Of a stretch of DNA of 64,000 bases, positions 54,017-62,738 are shown piece after piece. Numbering within the stretch: the first letter of the stretch is position 1; the number at the start of each line of letters is the position of its first letter. Location: the NCBI RefSeq assembly GCF_041890415.1, contig NZ_CP169056.1:1240001-1304000 (forward strand). Reading direction: 5' to 3'. Origin of the DNA: Pseudoxanthomonas koreensis_A. Its GTDB lineage: Bacteria > Pseudomonadota > Gammaproteobacteria > Xanthomonadales > Xanthomonadaceae. The notes under the pieces are model-generated. The model was not told the DNA's origin, searched no databases, and was given only the letters and a program-made list of their open reading frames with translations. The position numbers and the translations under genes are program-made.

Positions 54017-55111
54017 CTAGCCTGAGGCGGGCGTGGCTGCCAACAGGGGTGCGAGCACCGGTTCCAGTTCGCGACGGCGCCAACCCTGCAGCGCCTCCGG
54101 CCAGGAGCCGTCCTCGAGCAGCGCTTCCAGGTGCCGGCGCGAGGCCAGTACGCCATCGGGCAGGCCGCGTTCGGCGCTGCGCCGGGCCACCGCATCCTGC
54201 AGGCGGCGCACCGCGCTGCGGTCCGGCTCGGGTGTGGGTGCCGGCATGGCCGCTTCGTCATCCAGCGGCGTGGACAACGCCTGCCAGATCGCCGAGCAAA
54301 GCTTGCGCGGGGAACGTGGCTGGGCCTCCAGTTGCTGCTGCAGGGCCGCCACGTCGCCGGGCGGGTCGCGCGCCAGGGCCGCGGCCAGCTCGTTGTCCAG
54401 CACCCAGCTGCGCGGCAGGTCGTGGTCGCGAGCATGGCGCTCACGCCAGCGCAACAGCCGCAGCAGGCGCCGCTGGCCATCGACATCGAGGTAGTGCGCA
54501 GCGCGCAGCGAGCGCTGCGGCCAGCGCTCGGCCTCGTCGCGTGCGGCCCCGGCCAGCAGGCGCTCCATGTCTTCCCGCAGCCAGTCCTCGCGGCCCTGCT
54601 CGCGCAGCAAGGCGACGGTGGCATCGTGCACGGCGCCGAGGTGGCGCACGTCATCGGCGGCGTATTCGAGCTGGGCGGGGCTGAGCGGGCGGCGCAGCCA
54701 GTCCGAGCGCGTCTCGCCCTTGGCCAGGGTCACCCCGGCAATGCGCTCGACCAGCTTCTGGTAGCCCATCCCGGCCCCCAGGCCGGCCAGGGCCGCGGCC
54801 GTCTGGGTGTCATACATCGGCGTGGGCAGCGCGTCGCAGGTGCACTTGAAGGCGACCAGGTCCTCGCTGGAGCTGTGCATCACCTTCAGCACGTCGGGCG
54901 CCTGCAGCCATGCCGCCAGTGCCTGCGGCATGCCCGGCACCAGCGGATCGACCAGCAGGATCTCGTCCTCCAGCGCCATCTGTACCAGCGCCAACCGTGG
55001 CCAGTAGGTGCGCTCGCGGATGAATTCGGTATCAATGCCGATGCGGGGCGGGGCCGATGGCAGGCGCCGCAGCAGGTATTCGGGGTTGTCGATCCAGGCG
55101 GGTGCGGGCAC
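54017..55111 (-). CDS. rnd: Ribonuclease D
   Basis: The 364-residue 3'-5' exoribonuclease contains the DEDD active-site motifs: IGIDTEFIRERTYWPRLALVQ (ExoI), KVMHSSSEDLVAFK (ExoII) and LEYAADDVRHLGAVHDAT (ExoIII, with the Tyr of the DEDDy class). One or two HRDC domains follow. It trims tRNA precursors and other structured RNAs; a tRNA gene lies immediately downstream. No in-frame ATG precedes the exonuclease domain; GTG 55111 (VPAPAWIDNPEYLL) fits the family start best. It diverges from the SUMF1 lipoprotein gene. Confidence 0.9.
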   Translation of the reverse strand: MPAPAWIDNPEYLLRRLPSAPPRIGIDTEFIRERTYWPRLALVQMALEDEILLVDPLVPGMPQALAAWLQAPDVLKVMHSSSEDLVAFKCTCDALPTPMYDTQTAAALAGLGAGMGYQKLVERIAGVTLAKGETRSDWLRRPLSPAQLEYAADDVRHLGAVHDATVALLREQGREDWLREDMERLLAGAARDEAERWPQRSLRAAHYLDVDGQRRLLRLLRWRERHARDHDLPRSWVLDNELAAALARDPPGDVAALQQQLEAQPRSPRKLCSAIWQALSTPLDDEAAMPAPTPEPDRSAVRRLQDAVARRSAERGLPDGVLASRRHLEALLEDGSWPEALQGWRRRELEPVLAPLLAATPASG

Positions 55112-55200
55112 GTGGGTTCCGATGGTGGGCGATTGCCGCTTCCGGCTGCGATAGCCTAACGTCCAAACCGGTGGATGCGAACCGGACAGGAGGAGGCATC

Positions 55201-57081
55201 TTGCGCGCAGGCGGTCGGAGGGTGGTGTGGGCGATGCTGGTACTGGTGCTGGCCAGTGCCTGCGGGCGCACGCCGCCTGCCGAACAGGCTGCCGGCCCCG
55301 CGCCCGCGCGCGAGCAACTGCCTGCTTCGGTGGCCGCGGTGGACCTTGCCGCCGGCATCGAGGCAGCCCTGCCCACGCCTGCGCGCTGGGTAGCGCCGCC
55401 GGTGGACCTTGCGCTGCAGGCCGACTCCGCACAGTGGCGGCAGCAGGCAGCGCAGGCGCTGGAGGAAGGCCGCCTGTACGAGGATGCCGAAGCGGCCGTG
55501 CCGATCTATCTGGCCCTGCTCGCCGCCGATCCGGATGACACCGCCGCCGCCCGCGGGCTGGAGCGTGCGCGGCGTGCGGTGCTGGAAGCCGGGCGCGCGG
55601 CCCTGTCCGCCGCACGGGAAGGCGGGGACACCCGGGCGCTGCGGCGCGCAGCGCAACTGGCGGCGGTGGCGATGGTGCTGGACTCCGGCGACGAGGCTGC
55701 AGTGCAGTTGCAGCGCCAGGCAGCCCAGGCGCGCGCGGTGGCCGCACTGGCCGAAGCGGGGGAGCGGCTGCTGCAGGCCGGCGAACTGGGCGAGGCCGGC
55801 GGTGGCGCGCTGGCGCAGTTCCGCGATGCGCTGGCGGTGATACCCGGGGATCCACGCGCGCTGCAGGGCGTGGCCGCGGTGGAGAGCGCAATGCTGGACC
55901 GGGCGGTGCTGGCCGCCGATGCGCTGGATTTCGAGGAGGCCGAACGCTGGCTCGGCCACGCCCAGGCGACCCGCGAGGATGATGCGGGCGCGGTGGCCGA
56001 TGCGCGCCAGCGGGTGGACATGATCCGCAGCCAGCACGTTGCCGCGCTGCGCGATGCGGCACTGCGCGACCTGCTGCGTCCGGACGGGTTGCGCGATGCG
56101 CGCGGGCGCCTGGCCGAGGTGCTGCGCATCGCCCCGCCGGGTGATCCGGTGGCGGTGCAACTGCGCGAGCGCATCGTCCTGTTCACCCACTACGGCGCGT
56201 TCCGGCCCGGCCAGGTGTTCACCGACGCACTGGCCGATGGCAGCCGCGGCCCGCAGATGGTGGTGGTGCCGCATGGCGCGTTCCGGATGGGCGCCGAAGC
56301 CACCGATCCGCTGGCCTCCGAGGCCGAGCAGCCAGCCCATTACGTGCGCTTCGACCGCGGCTTCGCGATGTCGCTCACCGAGGTCACGGTGGCCGAGTTC
56401 GGTCGTTTCGTGGAGCAGGCTGCGGCGCGCCCGCGCGCGACCCGGCGTGGCAACTCCACCGTCTACGATGAGCGCAGCGGCAATTTCGTGCGCCGCACGG
56501 GCGTGGACTGGCGCTCGGGCTACGACGGCCAGCCGGCTGCGCCGGGCGACCCGGTGATGCACGTGAGCGTGCGCGACGCCGAGGCGTACGCGGTCTGGCT
56601 GTCGGAGCAGACCGGCCGCTACTACCGCCTGCCCAGCGAATCCGAGTTCGAGTACGCGCTGCGCGCAGGCAACCCGGGGCGCTACCCATGGGGGGATGCC
56701 GGCATCCCGCCACCGGGCAGTGGCAACTTCACCGGCGGCGATGACGTCTCGCCGAGCGGGCGTACCTGGAACAACGCCTTCGTCGGGTATGGCGACGGTT
56801 ACTGGGGCGCGGCCCCGGTCGGCCGCTTTCAGGCCAATGCATGGGGCCTTCACGACCTTGCCGGCAACGTCAGCGAGTGGGTGGGCGACTGCTGGCATGC
56901 CAGTTACCGGCGCGCGCCCGCCGATGGGGTGGCCTGGTTCAACCCGGGGTGTCGCACCCGGGTGATCCGGGGTGGTTCCTGGGCCGGGTCACCGGCGCAG
57001 ACACGCTCGGCATGGCGTGCGCGCATGGATTCGGATATCACTAGCGCCCGCATCGGCTTCCGCCTGGTGCGTGGCATCTGA
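55201..57081 (+). CDS. Lipoprotein with TPR-like repeats and a C-terminal SUMF1 (FGE-sulfatase) domain
   Basis: The 626-residue protein starts at TTG 55201, chosen because AGGAGG ends 4-5 nt before it; no better start exists. A signal peptide MRAGGRRVVWAMLVLVLASAC ends in a lipobox-like ASAC. Residues about 65-330 are helical, with repeat units such as AVPIYLALLAADPDDTAAARG typical of TPR-like folds. Residues about 353-626 form a formylglycine-generating-enzyme-like domain: VPHGAFRMGAEATD, RLPSESEFEYALRAG, NAWGLHDLAGNVSEWVGDCW, RVIRGGSW and IGFRLVRG. Many such domains bind ligands rather than act as enzymes. Function unknown. The M48 protease gene begins 16 nt later. Confidence 0.8.
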   Translation: MRAGGRRVVWAMLVLVLASACGRTPPAEQAAGPAPAREQLPASVAAVDLAAGIEAALPTPARWVAPPVDLALQADSAQWRQQAAQALEEGRLYEDAEAAVPIYLALLAADPDDTAAARGLERARRAVLEAGRAALSAAREGGDTRALRRAAQLAAVAMVLDSGDEAAVQLQRQAAQARAVAALAEAGERLLQAGELGEAGGGALAQFRDALAVIPGDPRALQGVAAVESAMLDRAVLAADALDFEEAERWLGHAQATREDDAGAVADARQRVDMIRSQHVAALRDAALRDLLRPDGLRDARGRLAEVLRIAPPGDPVAVQLRERIVLFTHYGAFRPGQVFTDALADGSRGPQMVVVPHGAFRMGAEATDPLASEAEQPAHYVRFDRGFAMSLTEVTVAEFGRFVEQAAARPRATRRGNSTVYDERSGNFVRRTGVDWRSGYDGQPAAPGDPVMHVSVRDAEAYAVWLSEQTGRYYRLPSESEFEYALRAGNPGRYPWGDAGIPPPGSGNFTGGDDVSPSGRTWNNAFVGYGDGYWGAAPVGRFQANAWGLHDLAGNVSEWVGDCWHASYRRAPADGVAWFNPGCRTRVIRGGSWAGSPAQTRSAWRARMDSDITSARIGFRLVRGI

Positions 57082-57097
57082 GAGCGGGGAAGAACTC

Positions 57098-57988
57098 ATG
57101 CGCAGGCAGTCATCGGGTCGATCCGGCGCCGCACCGCGCCGTGGCGGGCGGTTGGGCAATGTGCGCTGGCTGGTCCTGCTGGCGTTCCTGGTCTATGGCG
57201 GCTGTTACTACCTGTCCAACCGCACCGAGGACCCGTACACGGGCGAGACGGTGCTGATCGACAGCGCCATCGGCCCGGACCAGGAGCGTGCGCTGGGCCT
57301 GCAGGCCTACCGTGAAATCCTGGCGCAGGAGCCGCCGCTGGATCCGTCCGAGCCGGTCGCCCGGGATATCCGCCAGATCGCCCAGCGCCTGATCGACAAG
57401 GTGGACGTGGTCTCGGCGGCGCTGGCGGCCGAGCACGGCATGCAGGCGCAGGATCATTGGCGCCAGTTCGAGTGGGACGTCAACGTGATCCCCTCCAGGC
57501 AGGCCAACGCTTTCTGCCTGCCTGGCGGCAAGATGGCGGTCTACAGCGGGCTGGTCCAGGTGGCCCGGACGCCCGATGCGATGGCGGTGGTGATGGGGCA
57601 TGAGATCGCCCACGCGCTGCTGCGCCACGGCGCCCAGCGGATGAGCCAGCAGAAGCTGGCGCAGATCGGGCAGATGGCCGGCGCGGCCGGCGGGCTGGAC
57701 CCGCAGCAGCAGGACATGGTGATGGCGGCGATGGGGTACGGCTACCTGCTGCCGTATGCGCGCAGCCACGAGACCCAGGCCGACGAGGTCGGGCTGATGC
57801 TGGCCGCGGCGGCCTGCTACGACCCCAACGAGGCGATCGGCCTGTGGGAGCGCATGGGCCAGTCCTCGGGCGGGCAGGCACCGCCGGAGTTTTCTTCCAC
57901 CCATCCCAACCCGGGCAGCCGCATCCAGAACCTGCAGGCGCTGATGCCCAAGGCGATGGAGTACCGCAACAGGTTCTGCCGCATGTAG
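57098..57988 (+). CDS. M48-family metalloprotease
   Basis: The 296-residue protein has one N-terminal membrane helix (VRWLVLLAFLVYGGCYYL, about 23-40; Cys36 is within it). The peptidase domain has zinc motif MGHEIAHALLRHG (His168, Glu169, His172) and a later HETQADEVGLMLAAAACYDP whose Glu is the third ligand. NVIPSRQANAFCLPGGKMAVYSG before the motif is standard for M48 family members of the BepA/LoiP type. These act in envelope quality control on the periplasmic side. Downstream of the SUMF1 lipoprotein by 16 nt, with GGGGAAG upstream of the ATG, it is likely co-transcribed with it. Confidence 0.88.
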   Translation: MRRQSSGRSGAAPRRGGRLGNVRWLVLLAFLVYGGCYYLSNRTEDPYTGETVLIDSAIGPDQERALGLQAYREILAQEPPLDPSEPVARDIRQIAQRLIDKVDVVSAALAAEHGMQAQDHWRQFEWDVNVIPSRQANAFCLPGGKMAVYSGLVQVARTPDAMAVVMGHEIAHALLRHGAQRMSQQKLAQIGQMAGAAGGLDPQQQDMVMAAMGYGYLLPYARSHETQADEVGLMLAAAACYDPNEAIGLWERMGQSSGGQAPPEFSSTHPNPGSRIQNLQALMPKAMEYRNRFCRM

Positions 57989-58007
57989 GGTGCGGCTGGA
58001 TCGGGCC

Positions 58008-58508
58008 TCAGCGCCGCGGCTTGCCGCCAGCGCCGCGCTCGGGCGCGCGGGGAGCGGCCGCGGGACGGCCCGCTTCGGTGCCCAGGCCGCGCTGGAACTC
58101 CTGCCAGATTTCCATGTTGCGCTCGGTCAGCTGGTTCATCGCCGTCCATGGGGTCTGCCCCAGCAGGTTGCCCATCTGCTGGCGGAAACCCTGCTGCTGC
58201 TCCATGAACAGCTGCATGCTGCGCTCCAGGTAATTGCCCATGAAGCCCTGCAGCGAGTCGCCGTAGAAACGGATGATCTGGCTGAGCAGCTGGGTGGAGA
58301 GCATCGGCTCTCCGTCCTGCTCCTGCTCGGCGATGATCTGCAACAGCACCGAGCGGGTCAGGTCGTCACCGCTCTTGGCATCGCGCACCTCGAACGACTC
58401 ACCATCGAGGATGAGCTGGCGCACGTCCTCGATGGTGATGTAGCTGGAAATCTCGGTGTCGTAGAGCCGGCGGTTCGGGTATTTCTTGATGATGCGTAAG
58501 GCGGCCAT
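58008..58508 (-). CDS. phaR: Polyhydroxyalkanoate synthesis repressor PhaR
   Basis: The 166-residue protein starts RIIKKYPNRRLYDTEISSYITI, the PhaR DNA-binding domain signature (PHB_acc_N). PHB_acc repeats follow: LSTQLLSQIIRFYGDSLQGF and LERSMQLFMEQQQGFRQQM. A Pro/Arg-rich tail (PAAAPRAPERGAGGKPRR) ends it. PhaR binds both PHB granules and DNA and represses phasin and its own gene until polymer accumulates. It lies next to phaB on the same strand and in the same window as two other PHA-related genes. Confidence 0.9.
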   Translation of the reverse strand: MAALRIIKKYPNRRLYDTEISSYITIEDVRQLILDGESFEVRDAKSGDDLTRSVLLQIIAEQEQDGEPMLSTQLLSQIIRFYGDSLQGFMGNYLERSMQLFMEQQQGFRQQMGNLLGQTPWTAMNQLTERNMEIWQEFQRGLGTEAGRPAAAPRAPERGAGGKPRR

Positions 58509-58597
58509 CTATAGCGCTCACTACGTGGCTTCATGTGCCAGCGAGCATGGCGCACTGCAGCAGCGCATGCAACTGCCGCCAGTACGCTTGACTTCCG

Positions 58598-59338
58598 TCA
58601 CCAGCCCATGTGGTGGCCGCCGTTGATGTCCAGGTTGGAGCCGGTGATCCAGGCGGCCTCGTCGGCCACCAGGAAGCCGACTGCATAGGCGATCTCCTCC
58701 GGCTTGCCCAGGCGCCCGGTGGGGATGTCGGCCACGATCTTGGCGCGCACTTCCTCCGGCACCGCCATCACCATGTCGGTGGCCACGTAGCCGGGCGAGA
58801 CGGTGTTGACCGTGATCCCGAGCTTGGCGTTCTCGCGTGCCAGGGAGATGGTGAAACCATGCATGCCGGCCTTGGCCGCGGCGTAGTTGGCCTGGCCGTA
58901 CTGGCCCTTGAGGCCGTTGATCGAACTGATCTGGATGACCCGGCCCCACTTGCGCTCGCGCATGCCCTCGATGACCGGACGGGTGACGTTGAACACCGAG
59001 TTGAGGTTGGTGTTGATGACCTCGTGCCACTGCTCGGGGGTCATCCGGTGGAAGGTGGTGTCACGGGTGATGCCGGCGTTGTTGACCAGGATCTCGACCG
59101 GACCCAGCTTCTCCTCCACGCCGCGGACCAGTGCCTGTGCCGCTTCGGGGCTGCCCACGTCGCCGGGGACGATGGCGATGTCGTAGCCGGCCTCCTGCAT
59201 CTTGCGCTGCCAGGCCAGGGTCTTTTCCTCGTTGCGGTAGTTGGTCGCGACGCGGTGGCCCATGTCCGCCAGGCGCTTGCAGATGGAGGTGCCGATTCCG
59301 CCGGTACCGCCGGTAACGAGTGCGACGCGACTGCTCAT
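58598..59338 (-). CDS. phaB: Acetoacetyl-CoA reductase
   Basis: The 246-residue short-chain dehydrogenase has the nucleotide motif VTGGTGGIGTSICKRLADMG at the N-terminus, NNAGITRDTTFHRM in the middle, and catalytic Ser, Tyr and Lys in ISSINGLKGQYGQANYAAAKAG. VINTNLNSVFNVTRPVIEGM is the PhaB/FabG-like pattern typical of acetoacetyl-CoA reductase (PhaB). It reduces acetoacetyl-CoA to (R)-3-hydroxybutyryl-CoA for PHB. GGAGG sits 6 nt before ATG 59338. No phaA or phaC is in the window. Confidence 0.9.
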   Translation of the reverse strand: MSSRVALVTGGTGGIGTSICKRLADMGHRVATNYRNEEKTLAWQRKMQEAGYDIAIVPGDVGSPEAAQALVRGVEEKLGPVEILVNNAGITRDTTFHRMTPEQWHEVINTNLNSVFNVTRPVIEGMRERKWGRVIQISSINGLKGQYGQANYAAAKAGMHGFTISLARENAKLGITVNTVSPGYVATDMVMAVPEEVRAKIVADIPTGRLGKPEEIAYAVGFLVADEAAWITGSNLDINGGHHMGW

Positions 59339-59367
59339 GTGTGTCCCTCCCTGGGGATGCGCAAAGG

Positions 59368-60279
59368 TCAGGCAGTTGTAGTGGCGGCCCCATGAAAGTG
59401 CAAGCGCGCCGGTATCCGTGCCGGATCGAAATGTGCACCGGCATGGTGCAGCAGTGCGTCCACGCTGGCGGCCTGGCGCAGCGGCGCCGGGTCCTGCCCC
59501 AGCAGCGTCCAGCACTGGCGCAGCGGCGGCAGCGGATCGGACGGATCCAGCGGCTGCGCGGCACTGGACTTGGACAGCTTGTCGCCGCTTGCGTCCAGCA
59601 GCAGCGGCAGGTGCAGGTAACGCGGGGTCGGCAGCCCGAGCGCGCGCTGCAGCAGGATCTGGCGCGCGGTGGAGTCGAGCAGGTCGGCGCCGCGGACCAC
59701 GTCGGTGATGCCCTGCTCGGCATCGTCCACCACCACGGCCAACTGGTAGGCCCAGCAGCCATCGGCGCGCAGCAGGACGAAGTCGCCCACCGCGCTCGCC
59801 ACGTCCTGGCGGACCGGCCCCTGCAGGTGGTCGTCGAAGGTGACCACGGTATCGGCGGCCACGCGCAGGCGGATTGCAGGATGCGGGCGCGGTGCGGCGG
59901 CCACGCACCGGCGGTGGATGCCACCCTGTGCGGCCAGTTCGCTGCGGCTGCAGGAGCAGGCGAATGCCTGGCCGGTGGCAAGCAGCCGGTCCAGCGCGGC
60001 CCGGTACAGCGCGGAGCGCTCGCTCTGGCGCACGGGCGGCAGGTCCGGCAGCAGGCCGAAGGCGGCCAGCGCCGCCAGTTGCGCGGCGGCCGCGCCGGGG
60101 ACCTCGCGCGGTGGATCGATGTCCTCGATCCGCACCAGCCACTGGCCGCCTGCATGCCGGGCCAGCAGCCAGCTGCCAAAGGCAGCCAGCAGCGAGCCCA
60201 GGTGCAGCGGGCCGGTTGGCGAGGGCGCGAAGCGGCCGCGGTAGCCGGAGGGCGCAGACGGAACGGAAGGGCCGGGCAT
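59368..60279 (-). CDS. gluQ: Glutamyl-Q tRNA(Asp) synthetase
   Basis: The 303-residue protein lacks the anticodon-binding part of glutamyl-tRNA synthetase. It has the HIGH-type motif FAPSPTGPLHLGSLLAAF, WLVRIEDIDPPREVPGAA, a zinc-site pattern FACSCSRSEL plus a later Cys (RRCVAAA), and the KMSKS variant GDKLSKS. It attaches glutamate to queuosine in tRNA-Asp. The start ATG 60279 gives MPGPSVPSAPSGYRGRFAPSP; no strong ribosome-binding site is seen. Confidence 0.9.
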   Translation of the reverse strand: MPGPSVPSAPSGYRGRFAPSPTGPLHLGSLLAAFGSWLLARHAGGQWLVRIEDIDPPREVPGAAAAQLAALAAFGLLPDLPPVRQSERSALYRAALDRLLATGQAFACSCSRSELAAQGGIHRRCVAAAPRPHPAIRLRVAADTVVTFDDHLQGPVRQDVASAVGDFVLLRADGCWAYQLAVVVDDAEQGITDVVRGADLLDSTARQILLQRALGLPTPRYLHLPLLLDASGDKLSKSSAAQPLDPSDPLPPLRQCWTLLGQDPAPLRQAASVDALLHHAGAHFDPARIPARLHFHGAATTTA

Positions 60280-60417
60280 CAGCGCATGGTCGCGGGCCTT
60301 GCGGGGTGATTCAACCGCCAGCGATGCCAGGCTGCGGCCGGGTGCGGCGGAGCAGGGCCGGCGGCAATCGCTGCTGCCGGCGCCCCCGCTGCTGTCGAAC
60401 GCACCCAGGGGGCCCGG

Positions 60418-60849
60418 CTAGGGCGTCGCAGCCTGTTCGGGCACAGGATGGATGCGCGTGCATGCCTGTTCCGGCGTGCCCGACAGGGTCAAGGTGGCAT
60501 CCTCGCCCAAGGTGTGGAACGCGTTGCCGTTGTCGTCGGCATAGCGTGCACCGGCGTCGGAGATGGCCTGCGGCAGCAGCAACTGGCCACGCGCGTGGGT
60601 GAGGGTGGCGCTGGCCGCGGCGGTGTCGACGCGTGCCGCGATCGACTGGTCGGCGCATTTCCACTGGCTTTCCTGCAGGGCGCTGGCCGCGGCATCGGCC
60701 GGCCCACTGGCCAGCGTGGAGGCGGCCAAGGCATCGGGCGCGACGGACACGGCGTCCGGCGCGTTGCCTGCGCGGCAGGCGCCCAGCACCAGGGCCATCG
60801 CCATCACCATCACCATCACCATCGCGGTGCGGCCGCGGCTTGCAGTCAT
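60418..60849 (-). CDS. MliC-like (C-type lysozyme inhibitor) lipoprotein
   Basis: The 143-residue protein has a signal peptide with a Met/Val run (MVMVMVMAMALVLGAC) ending in a consensus lipobox LGAC. The C-terminal half has the MliC family pattern: WKCADQSIAARVDTAAASAT, then LLLPQAISDAGARYADDNG, AFHTLGEDATLTLSG and a last Cys (EQACTRI) for the disulphide. MliC proteins are outer-membrane lipoproteins that block host or competitor lysozyme. The ATG overlaps the stop codon of a 33-codon ORF with a strong ribosome-binding site, so translation is probably coupled. A Met/Val run encoded by CAT-rich repeats near 60800 is unusual. Confidence 0.75.
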   Translation of the reverse strand: MTASRGRTAMVMVMVMAMALVLGACRAGNAPDAVSVAPDALAASTLASGPADAAASALQESQWKCADQSIAARVDTAAASATLTHARGQLLLPQAISDAGARYADDNGNAFHTLGEDATLTLSGTPEQACTRIHPVPEQAATP

Positions 60850-60947
60850 GCCGAGGCCTCCCGGCCGGGTTGGTGGCCCTGGGCGATTGCTTTCACCGGC
60901 CTGTCGCAGGAGGCCTGCGGGATACGCCTGTCTTGCAGGTGGCTCAT
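60846..60947 (-). CDS. Small ORF (33 aa) translationally coupled to the MliC-like gene
   Basis: A 33-codon frame starts at ATG 60947 with AAGGAG 6 nt upstream, the best ribosome-binding site in this part of the window. It ends in TGA overlapping the MliC ATG (ATGA). The product is MSHLQDRRIPQASCD and then 18 polar or basic residues: one Cys, no hydrophobic helix, so it is not a signal peptide. It may be a real small protein or an upstream ORF that feeds ribosomes onto the lipoprotein gene. It resembles nothing I recognise. Confidence 0.55.
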   Translation of the reverse strand: MSHLQDRRIPQASCDRPVKAIAQGHQPGREASA

Positions 60948-61116
60948 GCTGGACTCCTTTGCCCGGGGGAACGGCCAAGCGTAGGCATGCCACTGCACAT
61001 GCAGCGCGAACGTGGCGTGTTCAAATCATTAAAACCCTTCGCCCAGCGCGTTGCGGCGGTTCCGGCCCCACGGGTGATCGGGTACCCTCGGTTTCCTTTG
61101 AGACCGACCCGAGACG

Positions 61117-62730
61117 ATGGCCACCACCGCCGGGACGGGGCACATGCCCCGCCAGATCGCCTACATCATCGGCAACGAAGCCTGCGAGCGCTTCAGTTTC
61201 TACGGGATGCGCAACATCCTGGTGCCGTTCCTGATCAGCTCGATGCTGCTGGCCTACCTGCCGCAGGGGCCCGAGCGCGACGGTGCGGCCAAGGACATCT
61301 TCCACAGCTTCGTGATCGGCGTGTATTTCTTCCCGCTGCTCGGTGGCTGGCTGTCGGATCGGTTCTTCGGCAAGTACAACACCATCCTGTGGTTCTCCCT
61401 GGTCTATTGCGCCGGCCATGCCTGCCTGGCGATGTTCGAGGACAACGCCGCGGGCTTCTACACCGGCCTGTTCCTGATTGCGCTGGGCTCGGGCGGGATC
61501 AAGCCGCTGGTGGTGTCGTTCTGCGGCGACCAGTTCGACCAGAGCAACAAGGACAAGGCGCGGGTGGTGTTCGACGCCTTCTACTGGATCATCAACTTCG
61601 GCTCGTTCTTCGCCTCGCTGCTGGCGCCGCTGTTCCTGCGCCACTACGGGCCGGCGGTGGCATTCGGCATTCCCGGTGCGCTGATGTTCATCGCCACGTT
61701 CGTGTTCTGGCTCGGACGCCACCGCTACATCAACGTGCCGCCGTCCGGCAACGATCCGCACGGCTTCCTGCCGGTGGTGCGCACCGCGCTGCGTGCCCGG
61801 CATCCGGGGCAGGGCAGGCCGGGCCATGCGGTGGCGCTGGCCGGCGTGATCCTGGCCGCGGCCCTGCTCGGGCTGTGGGCGCTTTCCCTTGCCGGGCTGG
61901 CGTCATGGTGGCCGGACTTCGGCTTCGTGATCTCCGCCTGCCTGGCGCTGGGTGTGTTGATCGCGCTGGGCGGGTGGGGGGCTTCGCTGCAACTGGAGCG
62001 TGCCCGCGGAGCGCATCCCGACGCGGCGGTGGATGGCGTGCGCGCGGTGCTGCGGATCCTGATCGTGTTCGCGCTGGTGACCCCGTTCTGGTCGCTGTTC
62101 GACCAGAAGGCATCGACCTGGATCATCCAGGGCCGGGAGATGGTGATCCCGCATGCGCAGGCCTGGTGGCCGAGCTGGCTGGTGCAGGATGCCGCGCAGA
62201 TGCAGGCCCTCAACCCGCTGCTGGTGATGCTGCTGATCCCGTTCAACAACCTGGTGCTGTACCCGCTGTTGCGGCGCGCAGGCTTCCAGGTCACCGCGTT
62301 GCGGCGGATGGGCTGGGGCATCGCCATCTCCGGCGTGTCGTGGATCGTGGCCGGCATGCTGCAACTGTGGCTGGACGGCGGTGCGCAGGTGTCGCTGGCC
62401 TGGCAGGCACTGCCGTACCTGCTGCTGACCTTCGGCGAGGTGCTGGTCTCGGCCACCGCGCTGGAGTTCGCTTACAGCCAGGCGCCGCACGCAATGAAGG
62501 GCGTGATCATGGCGTTCTGGTACCTGACCAGCACCTTCGGCAGCCTGTGGGTGCTGCTGACCAACTTCGGCGTGCGCAACGAGGCGGTGCTGGGCCGGAT
62601 CGCCGGCACCGGGCTGAGCGAAAACGCATTCCTGATGTTCTTCTTCGCCGGTTTCGCATTCGTGGCTGCGCTGGCCTTTGCCGCCTACGCCCGCCGCTAC
62701 CCGGTGCAGGACAACTACCGTCCCGCCTGA
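61117..62730 (+). CDS. Proton-dependent oligopeptide transporter (POT/PTR2 family)
   Basis: The 537-residue protein has about 14 helices. The proton-coupling motif EACERFSFYGMRNIL (ExxERF) is at about residues 19-33, followed by the POT signature VVSFCGDQFDQSN and FYWIINFGSFFASLLAP. The C-terminal half includes AFWYLTSTFGSLWVLLTNF. It imports di- and tripeptides with protons across the inner membrane. ATG 61117 is used. The rhomboid gene begins 8 nt after its stop, so the two may share a transcript. Confidence 0.92.
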   Translation: MATTAGTGHMPRQIAYIIGNEACERFSFYGMRNILVPFLISSMLLAYLPQGPERDGAAKDIFHSFVIGVYFFPLLGGWLSDRFFGKYNTILWFSLVYCAGHACLAMFEDNAAGFYTGLFLIALGSGGIKPLVVSFCGDQFDQSNKDKARVVFDAFYWIINFGSFFASLLAPLFLRHYGPAVAFGIPGALMFIATFVFWLGRHRYINVPPSGNDPHGFLPVVRTALRARHPGQGRPGHAVALAGVILAAALLGLWALSLAGLASWWPDFGFVISACLALGVLIALGGWGASLQLERARGAHPDAAVDGVRAVLRILIVFALVTPFWSLFDQKASTWIIQGREMVIPHAQAWWPSWLVQDAAQMQALNPLLVMLLIPFNNLVLYPLLRRAGFQVTALRRMGWGIAISGVSWIVAGMLQLWLDGGAQVSLAWQALPYLLLTFGEVLVSATALEFAYSQAPHAMKGVIMAFWYLTSTFGSLWVLLTNFGVRNEAVLGRIAGTGLSENAFLMFFFAGFAFVAALAFAAYARRYPVQDNYRPA

Positions 62731-62738
62731 GGCCCTGC

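Noticed and set aside
60790..60830. CATCAC-type repeats that would encode poly-histidine on the plus strand
   Set aside because: The true gene is on the minus strand, where the run encodes the Met/Val part of a signal peptide. No plus-strand gene with a ribosome-binding site covers it.
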